Shown piece after piece: positions 1 to 8,974 of a stretch of 64,000 nt of DNA. Position numbers and translations under genes: made by a program. The notes beneath the pieces are model-generated. The model was not told where the DNA came from. It saw only the letters and a program-made list of their open reading frames with translations, and ran no database searches. Every line of letters begins with the position of its first letter. The stretch's first letter is position 1. Origin of the DNA: DATFQI01 sp963816955 (GTDB lineage: Bacteria > Actinomycetota > Thermoleophilia > Solirubrobacterales > Solirubrobacteraceae); NCBI GenBank assembly GCA_963816955.1, contig CAWFME010000003.1, forward strand, positions 310,001 through 374,000, written 5' to 3'.

Positions 1-1
1 C

Positions 2-451
2 ATCGCCCTCGCCGTCGAGGTCGGCGAGACGGCGCGGGCCACGCACGAGCACCGGCCCGACCTTGCGATCGTCGCGCTCCACGAGGACACCGAGCACGCG
101 CTCGAGCTGATCCGCGGGATCGTCGACGAGTCGCGCTGCCCGGTGTGCCTGTTGGCGGCCGACCCGAGCCGCGAGTTCCTCTCGGCCGCCGCCCGCCGCG
201 GCGTGTTCGCCCACCTCGACTCGACCGAACCGACCGAGCTGCAGGGCGGCATCGACATCGCGATCGGGCGCTTCCGCCAGTTCCGGGACCTGCTGGGCGC
301 GTTCGACCGACGTGCGCGGATCGAGCGGGCCAAGGGCGTGCTGATGGAGCGCGAGGGGATCTCCGCGGACGAGGCCTTCGATCGGCTCAGGCGTCAGGCA
401 CGAGACCGCAGGAGCCCCCTGATGGGTGTCGTGGAAGAGCTGCTCGGGTAG
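2..451 (+). CDS. ANTAR-domain response regulator, 5' truncated by window edge
   Basis: The frame is open from base 2, so the N-terminus lies outside the window and 149 residues are visible. The first ~85 residues look like the end of a receiver or pseudo-receiver domain, with the strand CPVCLLAAD. The last ~60 residues form an ANTAR RNA-binding domain, including IERAKGVLMEREGISADEAF. ANTAR proteins bind paired RNA hairpins and antagonise transcription termination. The phospho-acceptor site is not visible, so it cannot be said whether the receiver is phosphorylatable. The sigma-like gene at 521 follows on the same strand. Confidence 0.85.
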   Translation: MALAVEVGETARATHEHRPDLAIVALHEDTEHALELIRGIVDESRCPVCLLAADPSREFLSAAARRGVFAHLDSTEPTELQGGIDIAIGRFRQFRDLLGAFDRRARIERAKGVLMEREGISADEAFDRLRRQARDRRSPLMGVVEELLG

Positions 452-520
452 CCGATCCTCTGCACCGGCCCAACCCCCGCCGGGCGACTTCGTCGTCCCA
501 CACCCGGGAGGTCCGGCCAG

Positions 521-790
521 ATGCTTCAGGAGGAACACCACCCACGCTCGCTGCGGCCCCTTGCGCGCGACACGCTCGTCGCCGCCGCGATCCGGCAGAT
601 GGCGCACGACCTGCGGGTCCACGAGGACGGCAGGCGCTCGGCCGCCGGCGCCAAGCTCGACCGCGCCGAGATCGCCCTGCGGCGCCGGCTCGGGCGCTCG
701 CCCACGGCGGCGGAGCTCGCCCGCGCGGGCGGCATCGACGTCGAGGACGTGCTCGACGAGCTCGACCGGCGCAGGCGCGGCCGCCGCTGA
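521..790 (+). CDS. Stand-alone sigma-70 region 3-like small protein
   Basis: 89 residues. Residues ~45-75 (LDRAEIALRRRLGRSPTAAE and on) resemble region 3 of SigB/SigF-type sigma factors (pattern LGREPT.EELA). There is no region 2 before it and no region 4 helix-turn-helix after it, so it cannot be a complete sigma factor. The start is supported by GGGAGGT 9 nt upstream. It follows the ANTAR gene by 69 bp on the same strand. A role as sigma mimic, decoy or partner is inference only. It could also be a remnant of a longer sigma gene, although the frame is intact and has its own ribosome binding site. Confidence 0.6.
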   Translation: MLQEEHHPRSLRPLARDTLVAAAIRQMAHDLRVHEDGRRSAAGAKLDRAEIALRRRLGRSPTAAELARAGGIDVEDVLDELDRRRRGRR

Positions 791-964
791 GATCTCGCGG
801 CCGCGGGCGGGGGGCGGCTCTACGATGGGCCGTCTCCCCGCCGTGTCAGCGCCGGCCAACGTCAACGGCGGCTGGGTAGGGGTGTGAGGTGCCGCCCGTC
901 CGCTTGGCCATGCCCCTGGCCCCGCGAACCGCCAGTTTCGCCGCCGGCTCGCGTTGGAGCCCTC

Positions 965-2596
965 ATGCGCCTGTCACTTGCCGTGCTCGTCGTGCTGGCC
1001 GCGCTCACGCTCATCCCGAGCGCCGCGCAGGCCCAGGTCGAGGACACGATCTACGAGAGCCTGTCCATCCCGACCGTCGACGGCGACCGGATCCACGTCG
1101 AGGTCGCGCGGCCCAAGGGCGTGGCCAACGCCCCGGTGATCCTCACCTACTCGCCGTACAACTCGCTCTCGGAGGGCACGTCGCCGAACCTCGCCTACGA
1201 CGAGCTCGGCCAGCGCTACCTGCCGAAGGGCTACGCCCGGGCGGTCGCCGACGTGCTCGGCACGCGCAACTCGAGCGGCTGCTGGGACTACGGCGGGCGC
1301 AAGGAGCAGCAGTCGGGCGTCGACCTCGTCAACGCGCTGGCCACGCAGCCGTGGGCCAACGGCAAGGTCGCGATGATCGGCGGCTCCTACGACGGCACGA
1401 CCGCGAACATGGTCGCCGCGCGCGGCGCCGACGCGCCCGGGCTGGCGGCGATCGTGCCGGAGCTCGCGATCTCGCGCTGGTACGGCTATGCCTATGCAGA
1501 CGGCGTCCGGTACCTGGGCAACTCCGAGAAGCCGACCGACGAGGGCTTCGACACGCCGTTCGCGTTCGACTTCGGGATCGCGCGCACGCCGCCGACCCAG
1601 CGCACCCCGCAGACGATCGACGCGATGCGCGACCGCATGAACCCGTGCGACAGCGCCGAGCACACGCTCGAGGGCTACGACACGTCACCCGACTACGACG
1701 GCTTCTGGGACGAGCGCGACTACCGCAAGGACGCCGCGGACTTCCGCGCGTCGACGCTCGTGGTGCACGGCTGGCAGGACTACAACGTCAAGCAGTCCGA
1801 GGGCGTCGACCTCTACGAGGCGCTGACGCTGCCGACGACCGCATCGGCGAGCGCTCCCTTCAAGCGGCTCTACCTCTTCCAGGGCTCGCACCAGTCGCCG
1901 TCCGGGCGCCCGCACTTCGACGCCCTGCTCGACGAGTTCTTCGACACCACGCTGCGGGGAGCGGCTCCCGGCCCCGAGCTCGCGGCGCCCGTCCTGACGC
2001 AGGGGCGGACCGCGGCCGCGCCGGGCGAGTTCCGCACGGAGGGCGCCTGGCCGCCCGCCGGCGGCACGGTCCAGCGGCTCGCGCTCGGCCGCGGCCTGGC
2101 CGGCGGCACCCTCGGCGGCGCGGGCGGCGGACCCTCCGCGGCGTTCACCGACCTCGGCACCACCACCGAGGAGACCGCGATGCGCTCACCGGCCGCCGAG
2201 CTCTCCTGGCTCTGGTACCAGTCCGCCCCACTCGCGGCCGCCACGCGGATCGCGGGCACGCCCCGCCTGGAGCTCTCGCTCACGACCGACCAGGACCACG
2301 GCCAGCTCGCGCCGACGCTCGTCGACGTCGCGCCCGGCGGCACCACCAAGGCGATCTCGCGCGGCTTCCTGAACCTGCGCTACCGCAACGGCCTGCGCGA
2401 CGACGAGGCCGTCCCGCCCGGCACGCCGGTGGCCGCGACGGTCACGTTCTCGCCGCAGGACCACACGGTCGCCGCCGGGCATCGGATCGGCCTGGTCCTG
2501 GCGGGGTCCAACACCGTCTGGGCGGTTCCCGACACGCCCGCCGGAACCACGACCACGGTGCGGAGCGGGACGCTCGCCCTGCCTACCGCGCCGTAG
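965..2596 (+). CDS. Secreted CocE/NonD (X-Pro dipeptidyl-peptidase S15) family hydrolase
   Basis: 543 residues. The start at 965 is preferred because a signal peptide (MRLSLAVLVVLAALT, cleaved near AQA) begins there and GGAG lies 6 nt upstream; an open frame from 884 would bury it. An alpha/beta-hydrolase domain follows, with the nucleophile elbow GGSYDG (Ser ~141). The C-terminal ~200 residues match the beta-sandwich of the PepX_C type (strand SFTLT-like, PGTPVAATVTFSPQDHTVAA). Family members cleave X-Pro dipeptides, acyl esters or amides. The substrate cannot be told from sequence. The enzyme is probably exported. The 175 bp before it contain no gene. Confidence 0.85.
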   Translation: MRLSLAVLVVLAALTLIPSAAQAQVEDTIYESLSIPTVDGDRIHVEVARPKGVANAPVILTYSPYNSLSEGTSPNLAYDELGQRYLPKGYARAVADVLGTRNSSGCWDYGGRKEQQSGVDLVNALATQPWANGKVAMIGGSYDGTTANMVAARGADAPGLAAIVPELAISRWYGYAYADGVRYLGNSEKPTDEGFDTPFAFDFGIARTPPTQRTPQTIDAMRDRMNPCDSAEHTLEGYDTSPDYDGFWDERDYRKDAADFRASTLVVHGWQDYNVKQSEGVDLYEALTLPTTASASAPFKRLYLFQGSHQSPSGRPHFDALLDEFFDTTLRGAAPGPELAAPVLTQGRTAAAPGEFRTEGAWPPAGGTVQRLALGRGLAGGTLGGAGGGPSAAFTDLGTTTEETAMRSPAAELSWLWYQSAPLAAATRIAGTPRLELSLTTDQDHGQLAPTLVDVAPGGTTKAISRGFLNLRYRNGLRDDEAVPPGTPVAATVTFSPQDHTVAAGHRIGLVLAGSNTVWAVPDTPAGTTTTVRSGTLALPTAP

Positions 2597-2637
2597 CGGC
2601 GGTTCGCCCGGCGCCCGCACCGGGCAGCCCGGAGCCA

Positions 2638-3078
2638 ATGGCCAGCTACGGCGACTGCCGCACCATCGACATCGCCACCACCCCGCAGCGCTGCTACGAC
2701 GCGCTCACGGACTTCGACCACATCCCCGAGTGGCAGGGCGCCGTGCGCTCGGTCGACGTCCTCGAGCACGACGAGCAGGGCCGCGGCACGGTCGTCGAGT
2801 ACGAGGTCGACGCCAAGGTCAAGCGGGTCCGCTACAAGCTGCGCCAGGTGCACGACCCGCCGGAGCGGCTCGGCAGCGAGTACCTCGGCGGGGACTTCCG
2901 CGACTTCTCGGGCGAGTGGCGCTTCATCCCCGCCGAGGACGGCCGCACGCGGGTCGAGCTCGACCTGAGCATCGACCCCGGCCGGTTCGTTCCCGGGCCG
3001 TTGCGGGGCGCCATCTCCGACGCCGTGATGCGCCGGGCGCTGCGGGATCTGAAGACGCACCTCGAGGACGGCGACTGA
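2638..3078 (+). CDS. SRPBCC (START/polyketide cyclase-like) family protein
   Basis: 146 residues forming one SRPBCC helix-grip fold: it opens with the strand CRTIDIATTPQRCYDALTDF, followed by the common motif DFDHIPEWQGAVRSVDVLE and a long C-terminal helix (AISDAVMRRALRDLKTHLE). Members bind hydrophobic ligands or act as cyclases or aromatase-like proteins. No catalytic signature identifies the ligand. The gene lies 41 bp after the CocE-like hydrolase and 22 bp before the ABC exporter ATPase on the same strand, so it may be co-transcribed with the exporter. Confidence 0.75.
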   Translation: MASYGDCRTIDIATTPQRCYDALTDFDHIPEWQGAVRSVDVLEHDEQGRGTVVEYEVDAKVKRVRYKLRQVHDPPERLGSEYLGGDFRDFSGEWRFIPAEDGRTRVELDLSIDPGRFVPGPLRGAISDAVMRRALRDLKTHLEDGD

Positions 3079-3100
3079 CGCGCGTCATCATGGGAGGGGC

Positions 3101-3871
3101 ATGGACGCGCCCGCCCTGCAGATCGAGGACCTCTCGAAGGTCTACCCCACCGGCACGGAGGCCCTCCGTGACGTCTCGCTGGAGATCCCGCGCGGTGACT
3201 TCTTCGGCCTGCTCGGGCCCAACGGCGCGGGCAAGTCGACGCTGATCCACTGCACGACCGGGCTGGCGATGCCGACCGGCGGGACGATCCGCATCTTCGG
3301 CCACGACGCCGTCGACCACTACGAGCAGGCGCGCGCCTCCGTCGGGCTCGCCCCGCAGGACCCCAACCTCGACCACTTCCTCACGGCCGAGGAGACGCTC
3401 GACTACCACGGCGGCTACTTCGGGATGCCGCGCAAGGAGCGCCGCGAGCGCACCGCCGAGCTGCTCGAGACGTTCTCGCTCACCGCCAAGCGCAACGACC
3501 GCACGCGCACGCTGTCGGGCGGCATGAAGCGCCGGCTGATCCTCGCCCGCGCGCTGATGCACCGGCCGCGACTGCTGATCCTCGACGAGCCGACGGCCGG
3601 CGTGGACGTCGAGCTGCGCCTGGAGCTGTGGCACTACGTGCAGCGCATCAACGCCGAGGGCACGACGATCCTGCTCACCACGCACTACCTCGAAGAGGCC
3701 GAGCAGCTGTGCGACCACGTGGCCTTCATCAACCACGGGCAGATCGTGGCGCAGGGCACGAGCGCCGACCTGGCCGCCGAGTTCGGGGTCTCCAGCCTCG
3801 AGGACGCCTACCTCGAGCTGGTCGGGCGCAAGGAGCTTTCGCGCGCCCACATCGGAGCCGACGCCGCATGA
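3101..3871 (+). CDS. ABC-2 exporter ATP-binding protein
   Basis: 256 residues with a complete nucleotide-binding domain: Walker A GPNGAGKST (~40-48), Q-loop APQDPN, signature LSGGMKRR (~140), Walker B LLILDEP, and the H-loop TTHYLEE. It resembles DrrA/NatA-type exporters. A GGGAGGGG ribosome binding site sits just before the ATG. Its stop overlaps the start of the permease gene (ATGA), which indicates translational coupling. The cargo is unknown; lipids, antibiotics and polysaccharides are all possible for this family. Confidence 0.9.
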   Translation: MDAPALQIEDLSKVYPTGTEALRDVSLEIPRGDFFGLLGPNGAGKSTLIHCTTGLAMPTGGTIRIFGHDAVDHYEQARASVGLAPQDPNLDHFLTAEETLDYHGGYFGMPRKERRERTAELLETFSLTAKRNDRTRTLSGGMKRRLILARALMHRPRLLILDEPTAGVDVELRLELWHYVQRINAEGTTILLTTHYLEEAEQLCDHVAFINHGQIVAQGTSADLAAEFGVSSLEDAYLELVGRKELSRAHIGADAA

Positions 3872-4635
3872 GCCCATCGCAGATCCGCTTCCTGTCGCTG
3901 CTGCGGCGGGAGGTCAACCGCTTCTTGAAGATCAAGCGCCAGACCGTCGGCGCGCCGCTGCTGGAGACCTTCCTCTACATCTCCGTCTTCGGCGCGGCGC
4001 TCGGCTCGCGGATCGACAAGCTGCACGGGATCGACTACGTCGTGTTCATCGTCCCCGGGCTGATCATGATGGCCTGGGCGACCAACGCGTTCTCGAACAA
4101 CTCGTCCTCGATCCTGCAGCAGAAGTTCCTGCGCGCGATCGACGATCAGCTCTCCTCGCCCGCCTCGCCGATCCAGCTGCTGCTGGCGTTCTCGCTCGGC
4201 GGCTTCCTGCGCGGGATGACGGTCGCGACGCTCACGTTCATCGCCGCCTCGATCCTCATCGGCGTGCCGGTCGACCACGTCGCCGTGCTGATCCCGGCGC
4301 TATTCCTGGTCGGCTTCTTCTTCGCCCAGATGGGCGTGCTGATCGGCGTGCGGGCGGAGCAGTTCGACGACGTCTCGTTCGCGCAGACGTTCGTGCTGCA
4401 GCCGCTGATCTTCCTCGGTGGCGTCTTCTACTCGGCCTCGCTGCTGCCCGAGCCGTTCCAGACGATCACCCACTTCAACCCCGTCTACTACATGATCGGG
4501 CTCGTCCGCTACGGCTTCCTGGGCTACAGCGACACGAACATCGCGCTGTCGCTGGTCTTCCTCACGGCGGCGACCGGGGCGCTGTTCGCCTTCAACCTGC
4601 GCCTCTTCAACCGCGGCTGGAAGCTGCGGGCCTAG
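3868..4635 (+). CDS. ABC-2 type transport permease
   Basis: 255 residues with about six predicted membrane helices and the typical ABC-2 C-terminal segment (FLGGVFYSASLLPEPFQTI followed by NPVYYMIGLVRYG). It partners the ATPase at 3101 through an ATGA overlap. The region before the first helix has the charged LLRREVNRFLKIKRQ stretch common to this family. The 3' end overlaps the convergent ligase gene by 29 bp, so the two messages overlap antisense. Confidence 0.88.
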   Translation: MSPSQIRFLSLLRREVNRFLKIKRQTVGAPLLETFLYISVFGAALGSRIDKLHGIDYVVFIVPGLIMMAWATNAFSNNSSSILQQKFLRAIDDQLSSPASPIQLLLAFSLGGFLRGMTVATLTFIAASILIGVPVDHVAVLIPALFLVGFFFAQMGVLIGVRAEQFDDVSFAQTFVLQPLIFLGGVFYSASLLPEPFQTITHFNPVYYMIGLVRYGFLGYSDTNIALSLVFLTAATGALFAFNLRLFNRGWKLRA

Positions 4636-5701
4636 TCCGCTCGACGAGCGAGCGGACGAGCCCGTCCATCCCCGAGCGCGCGTGCTCCGCGCGCTGGCGC
4701 GCCGCGCCTCCGCCCTCCTGCAGCAGCCGCTCGACCTCCTCGAGCTCGTCGCCGCAGTCGAGCTCCGCGGCCGCCATCACCAGCCGCGAGAGCAGCGTGC
4801 GCGCGACCTCGCGCAGCGGGCGGACGCATGCGTCCTCGTCGAGGATCTCGGCGTCGAGCCCGTCGCGCGCGGCGCGGAAGGAGGACCAGTCGAGCGCGTC
4901 GCGCGGGACGATCACCGGCGAGCCGCGCTCGGCCTCGTGGCGCGCCAGGCAGTGCACGAGCGCGGCGAGCGGGCGCACGTCGCGCAGCTCGGTCTGCGCG
5001 TCCATCTCGCGCACCTCGACGGTGCCGAGCCGCGGGTGCGGGCGCACGTCCCACCAGAGCTGGGTGCGGTCCTCCATCCCCGCGGCGCGCAGCGTGGTCT
5101 CCAGCGCGTGCTCGTAGTCGCCGAAGTCACGGTACGCGCGCGGGACGCCGCGGCCGGGGTAGGCGCGCACCAACGCGGCGCGCGCGCTGGCCAGGCCGGA
5201 GTCGGCGCCGTACCAGAAGGGCGAGTTGGCGGCGAGCCCGGCGAGCAGCGGCAGGTGGGTGCGCAGCCCGTTCGCGACGCGGATGGCGGTCTCGGGGTCG
5301 GGCATCCCCACGTGCACGTGCAGCGCGCACTCGGGCGTGCGGCGCAGCAACCCGCGCAGCTCGGCGCCGACGCCCGCGTAGCGCGGCAGGTCGGTGTGCT
5401 CGGCGTCGCCGAACTCCCCGGCCGGATGCAGCCCGGCGGCCATCGGCGTCGCGCCCGCCGCGATCGCTGCGGCGCGGCCGCGGCGCAGCGCCTCGACGGC
5501 CTCGCCGACCGTGCGGCTCGGCGGGGAGCGCAGCTCGAGCTCGGCGGCGAACAGCTCGTGGCCGGCCATGCCCTCGGGGAGGTCGATGCGCGCCAGCACC
5601 TCCGCGGCGGCGGGCGCGAGCGCGCCGCCCGCGTCGAGCAGGAACAGCTCGTCCTCGATGCCGACCCGGAACGGCTCGCCCTTGCCGAAGGCGTGCTCCA
5701 T
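4607..5701 (-). CDS. YbdK-type carboxylate-amine ligase (glutamate-cysteine ligase family 2)
   Basis: 364 residues, the normal length for the GCS2/YbdK family. It has the N-terminal GIEDELFLLD signature, the metal/ATP-binding region CALHVHVGMPDPETAIRVAN, and the NSPFWYG motif. The family uses ATP to join a carboxylate to an amine. Some actinobacterial members (EgtA-like) make gamma-glutamylcysteine, but the true substrate cannot be read here. It is transcribed toward the ABC permease and away from the FAD gene on the same strand (31 bp downstream of it). Confidence 0.85.
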   Translation of the reverse strand: MEHAFGKGEPFRVGIEDELFLLDAGGALAPAAAEVLARIDLPEGMAGHELFAAELELRSPPSRTVGEAVEALRRGRAAAIAAGATPMAAGLHPAGEFGDAEHTDLPRYAGVGAELRGLLRRTPECALHVHVGMPDPETAIRVANGLRTHLPLLAGLAANSPFWYGADSGLASARAALVRAYPGRGVPRAYRDFGDYEHALETTLRAAGMEDRTQLWWDVRPHPRLGTVEVREMDAQTELRDVRPLAALVHCLARHEAERGSPVIVPRDALDWSSFRAARDGLDAEILDEDACVRPLREVARTLLSRLVMAAAELDCGDELEEVERLLQEGGGAARQRAEHARSGMDGLVRSLVERTRPAASSRG

Positions 5702-5732
5702 CAGCCGGCCCGTCGCGCAACGGTGGGGCGCA

Positions 5733-6812
5733 TCATGCGGCGAGCGCCGCCTCCGCGGCGATCCGGCCCATCACCAGCGCGCCCGCCAGGCCGCTCGCGT
5801 ACCCGCCCGTGGCGATCCCGCCCGCGTCGGCGCCGGCCGCCCACACGCCGTCCGCGGCGCGCGCTCGCGCATCCGTGGCCAGCCCGCCGAGCGTGGTCGT
5901 GACCGCTGCGGCGACGTGCACGGAGACGGTCCCGCTGCCGGCCCGTCGCACGTCCGCGCCGGCCGCCTCGGCCTTCGCGATCTGCTCCGCCACGCTGCCG
6001 TAGGGCGTCGGCTCGCCGAGCGCCTCCGGCGCCACGACCAGCCAGCCGCGCGCGCCCGGCCGCCGCGCGAGCCACTGCACGACGTCGATCTCCGACCACG
6101 TGCGCGCCTCGTAGCGCTCGCCCGCCTCGTCGGTGACCGTCGCGTGGCGCGCGTAGAGCTGGGCGTCGCCGATCCAGCGCTCGGGCGCGAGCGGCGCCGC
6201 CGGCATCACGCGCCCGTAGATCTCGCCGATCCCGGCACTCTCGCGCCCGCCCGCGGCCAGGCCGAGCCGCAGCCCGTCGCCCGTGGCGTGCGGCGGGCAG
6301 CGCAACAGCACGTCCTCGGCCTCGGGCGTGACGTGCTCGCGCAGCAGCTCGCGCGAGGCCGCGAAGCCGCCCGTGGCCAGCACGACGGGCGCGCCGCCGA
6401 CCGGCGCACCAGGCGCGGGGTCGCCCCCGATCGGGGCCGGCAGCGGCGAGCGGAGCTCGATCTCGCCCGCGAGCGCGGAGGCGATCGAGGCGGGATCGAA
6501 GCGGCGGCCCACGGTGCGCGGGTTCCCCGTCGAGGGCGCCGTCACGCGCGCGCCGCGCGCTTCGAGCCAGTCGAGGTCACCGTCGAGGCGCTCGAACAGC
6601 ACGCGCTGGAGCGCCTCGTCGCCGTCCGGGCACTCGCGCCGGAAGTCCTCCCAGCGCGCGTGGCGCCAGAACACGCCCGAGGAGCGCAGCATCGCGCCGC
6701 CGGGCTCTGCGGCCTTCTCGAGCTGCAGCACGGTCGCGCCCCGTTCGCGCGCGTGCGCGGCGGCCGCGAGGCCGGCCATGCCCGCGCCGGCCACGACCAG
6801 GTCCGGCGTCAC
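5733..6812 (-). CDS. FAD-dependent oxidoreductase (FAD_binding_2, fumarate reductase/ketosteroid dehydrogenase-like)
   Basis: 359 residues. A Rossmann dinucleotide motif is present at the N-terminus (VVAGAGMAGLAAAAHAR, then an acidic residue in LQLEKAAEPGG). The C-terminal FAD contact GGIATGGYASGLAGALVMGR is typical of the succinate dehydrogenase/fumarate reductase flavoprotein superfamily. It is shorter than 3-ketosteroid dehydrogenases (~500), with a reduced substrate cap. The GTG start overlaps the stop of the VOC gene (GTGA), so the two are translationally coupled and probably act on one aromatic or steroid-like substrate. That last point is inference. Confidence 0.8.
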   Translation of the reverse strand: MTPDLVVAGAGMAGLAAAAHARERGATVLQLEKAAEPGGAMLRSSGVFWRHARWEDFRRECPDGDEALQRVLFERLDGDLDWLEARGARVTAPSTGNPRTVGRRFDPASIASALAGEIELRSPLPAPIGGDPAPGAPVGGAPVVLATGGFAASRELLREHVTPEAEDVLLRCPPHATGDGLRLGLAAGGRESAGIGEIYGRVMPAAPLAPERWIGDAQLYARHATVTDEAGERYEARTWSEIDVVQWLARRPGARGWLVVAPEALGEPTPYGSVAEQIAKAEAAGADVRRAGSGTVSVHVAAAVTTTLGGLATDARARAADGVWAAGADAGGIATGGYASGLAGALVMGRIAAEAALAA

Positions 6813-7507
6813 GTCAGCGAGAAGCTCGCCTTGTGCTCGACGTACTCCAGCTTGATCCGTCCCGGCGTCCAGACGAAGACCGCGAGCGTGTTGGCGGCGT
6901 CGACGACGTCGGCGACCTCCGCGCCGCTCGAGCGCACCTCGCGCTCGACCGCCTCGGCCGAGTCGACGAGCACCGCGAGGTGGTTGAGCAGCGGCCGCTC
7001 GCCCTCGGGCTCGCCCCCGCCCTCGAGCGTGACCCACTTGCCCGCGACGTGCAGCCGGTGGCCGTCGCGCTCGAACCCGAGCTCGCCGAGCGCCTGCGCG
7101 CTCGCGTCGGGGTCCTCGACGCGCAGGACGACGTGGTCGAGGTCGTACTCGAGGTCGGTCTCGCGCTCCACGAGGCCGAGCGTGAGCCCCTCGGGGGCGC
7201 CGATCAGCACGACGCCGTCGTCGCGGCGCTGGAGCCCGAGCCCGTCCGGGAGCTTCGCGACCGCCGCCTCGAGGTCGCTGACGCGCAGGATCACGGCCAC
7301 GAGCGCGCCCGGCTCGCGCGGGCCATCGGCCAGGAACAGCGTCAGCTTGAAGCGGCGCGCGTCGGCGCCGACGAGGGTGAACTTCTCGGTGCGCTCGATC
7401 ACGTGCATGCCGAGGTGCTCGCATGCGAGGTCGGCGATCGCATCGCGGTCGGCGACCCAGAGCGCGACGTGGTCCAGCGAGGTCACGTTCATGGGGGAGG
7501 AGGACAT
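6809..7507 (-). CDS. VOC (glyoxalase/dioxygenase) family protein, two modules
   Basis: 232 residues with two vicinal-oxygen-chelate modules, the first opening LDHVALWVADRD and the second YDLDHVVLRVEDPD. Family members bind a divalent metal through His and Glu on such strands and act as extradiol dioxygenases, lyases or resistance proteins. Upstream in-frame starts exist at 7516 and 7525. ATG 7507 is preferred because a TAGCGT box (7520-7515) ends 7 nt before it, as expected for a leaderless message. The stop overlaps the start of the downstream FAD gene. Confidence 0.78.
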   Translation of the reverse strand: MSSSPMNVTSLDHVALWVADRDAIADLACEHLGMHVIERTEKFTLVGADARRFKLTLFLADGPREPGALVAVILRVSDLEAAVAKLPDGLGLQRRDDGVVLIGAPEGLTLGLVERETDLEYDLDHVVLRVEDPDASAQALGELGFERDGHRLHVAGKWVTLEGGGEPEGERPLLNHLAVLVDSAEAVEREVRSSGAEVADVVDAANTLAVFVWTPGRIKLEYVEHKASFSLT

Positions 7508-7514
7508 TGCCTTC

Positions 7515-7520
7515 ACGCTA
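7515..7520 (-). promoter_or_regulatory. -10 box (TAGCGT) for leaderless VOC gene
   Basis: TAGCGT read on the minus strand, followed by exactly 7 nt and then the ATG at 7507. TANNNT with this spacing places transcription start at or next to the start codon. Confidence 0.5.
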
Positions 7521-7539
7521 CCCACCTCGGCGCGCCACC

Positions 7540-8943
7540 ATGTCCACCATGACGTCGTGGTGGGCGCGCGCGCCGCTCCGCATCAAGCTCACCCTGGCCT
7601 TCACGGGCGTGATGGCGGTCCTGCTCGTGGGCGCCAGCGTCACGCTCTCGCTGCTCAGCGCCGCCAACCTCGACCGCGCGATCGACGACGGCCTCGAGGC
7701 GCGGGCCGGCGACGCCGCCGCGCTCGTGCGCGAAGGCGCCGCGTCCGGGCGGCTGAGCGACTCGGGCGAGGCGCTCGCCCAGGTGCTCGACGCGCAGGGC
7801 CGGGTGCTGGACACCACGCCGGGCGCCGGCAGCAGCCCGCTGCTGACGCCGCCGGAGCTGCGCGAGGCGGCCCGCGGCGCCGTGGTCACCCAGCGCGGGC
7901 CCCGGGGCGACTACCGGGACGGGATCCGCGTCCTCGGCCGCCCCGCGCCGACCGACGGCGGCGAGGTCGTCGTGGTCGTCGGGGAGTCGCTCGAGCAGCG
8001 CCAGCGCGCGCGGGAGGGCCTGCACACGCTGCTGGCGCTGGGCGGCCCGCTCGCGCTGCTGGTGGCCTCGCTCGCGGGCTACACGGTCGCGGCCGCCGCG
8101 CTGCGGCCCGTCGAGCGCATGCGGCGGCGCGCCGCCGAGCTGACGGGCGAGGCGGAGGGCCGCCTGCCGGTGCCGCCGTCGCACGACGAGATCGCCCGCC
8201 TCGGCGACACGCTCAACGCCATGCTGGGGCGCCTGCATGCGGTGCTGGCGCGCGAGCGCTCGTTCGTCTCCGACGCCAGCCACGAGCTGCGGACTCCGCT
8301 CGCGATCCTGCGCACCGAGCTCGAGCTGGCCCTGCGCGGGCACAGCACGCGCGACGAGCTCGAGGAGGCGGTGCGCTCGGCGGCCGAGGAGACGGAGCGG
8401 CTCAACCAGCTCGCCGACGACCTGCTCGTGATCGCACGCTCCGACCAGGGGCGCCTGCCGGTGCGCCCGGCGGAGATCGACGCCCACGCGCTGCTGGATG
8501 GCGTCGCCCATCGCTTCGCGGCCCGCGCGCGGGCCGAGGCGCGCACGCTGCGGGCCGAGCCCGCCGACGGCCTCACGCTGACCGCCGACCGCGCGAGGAT
8601 CGAGCAGGCGCTGGCGAACATGGTCGACAATGCGCTGCGCCACGGCGACGGCGACGTCGTGCTGTCGGCGGCGCGCGACGACGGCCACGTCGAGCTGCAC
8701 GTCCGCGACCGCGGCCCGGGGTTCCCCGGGGACTTCCTGCCGAGCGCCTTCGAGCGCTTCTCGCGTGCTGACGAGGCGCGCTCGCGCGGCGGCACCGGCC
8801 TCGGCCTGGCGATCACCGCGGCGGTGGCGCGGGCCCACGGCGGCACGGCGCACGCGAGCAACCGGGAGGAGGGCGGGGCCGACGTCTGGCTGGAGCTCCC
8901 GCACCCGTTCTCATCTTCACCTCATGGCGACCGGGGACCCTGA
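7540..8943 (+). CDS. Sensor histidine kinase (HAMP, HisKA, HATPase_c)
   Basis: 467 residues from ATG 7540 (464 from ATG 7549). Layout: first membrane helix ~15-37, an extracytoplasmic sensor segment, a second helix ~165-187, HAMP, and the dimerisation/phosphoacceptor box SDASHELRTPLA with His ~248. The ATPase domain has N-box MVDNALRHG, G1 DRGPGF and G2 GGTGLGLAI. It resembles BaeS/MprB-type kinases. The kinase precedes its regulator (31 bp gap). It is divergent from the VOC gene with only ~32 bp between starts. Confidence 0.92.
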   Translation: MSTMTSWWARAPLRIKLTLAFTGVMAVLLVGASVTLSLLSAANLDRAIDDGLEARAGDAAALVREGAASGRLSDSGEALAQVLDAQGRVLDTTPGAGSSPLLTPPELREAARGAVVTQRGPRGDYRDGIRVLGRPAPTDGGEVVVVVGESLEQRQRAREGLHTLLALGGPLALLVASLAGYTVAAAALRPVERMRRRAAELTGEAEGRLPVPPSHDEIARLGDTLNAMLGRLHAVLARERSFVSDASHELRTPLAILRTELELALRGHSTRDELEEAVRSAAEETERLNQLADDLLVIARSDQGRLPVRPAEIDAHALLDGVAHRFAARARAEARTLRAEPADGLTLTADRARIEQALANMVDNALRHGDGDVVLSAARDDGHVELHVRDRGPGFPGDFLPSAFERFSRADEARSRGGTGLGLAITAAVARAHGGTAHASNREEGGADVWLELPHPFSSSPHGDRGP

Positions 8944-8974
8944 TCGAGCTGCAGACCCCGGAGGGACCCACGAG

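Noticed and set aside
884..964. Longer start (884) for the CocE-like hydrolase
   Set aside because: It would bury the signal peptide that starts at 965, where GGAG is correctly placed.
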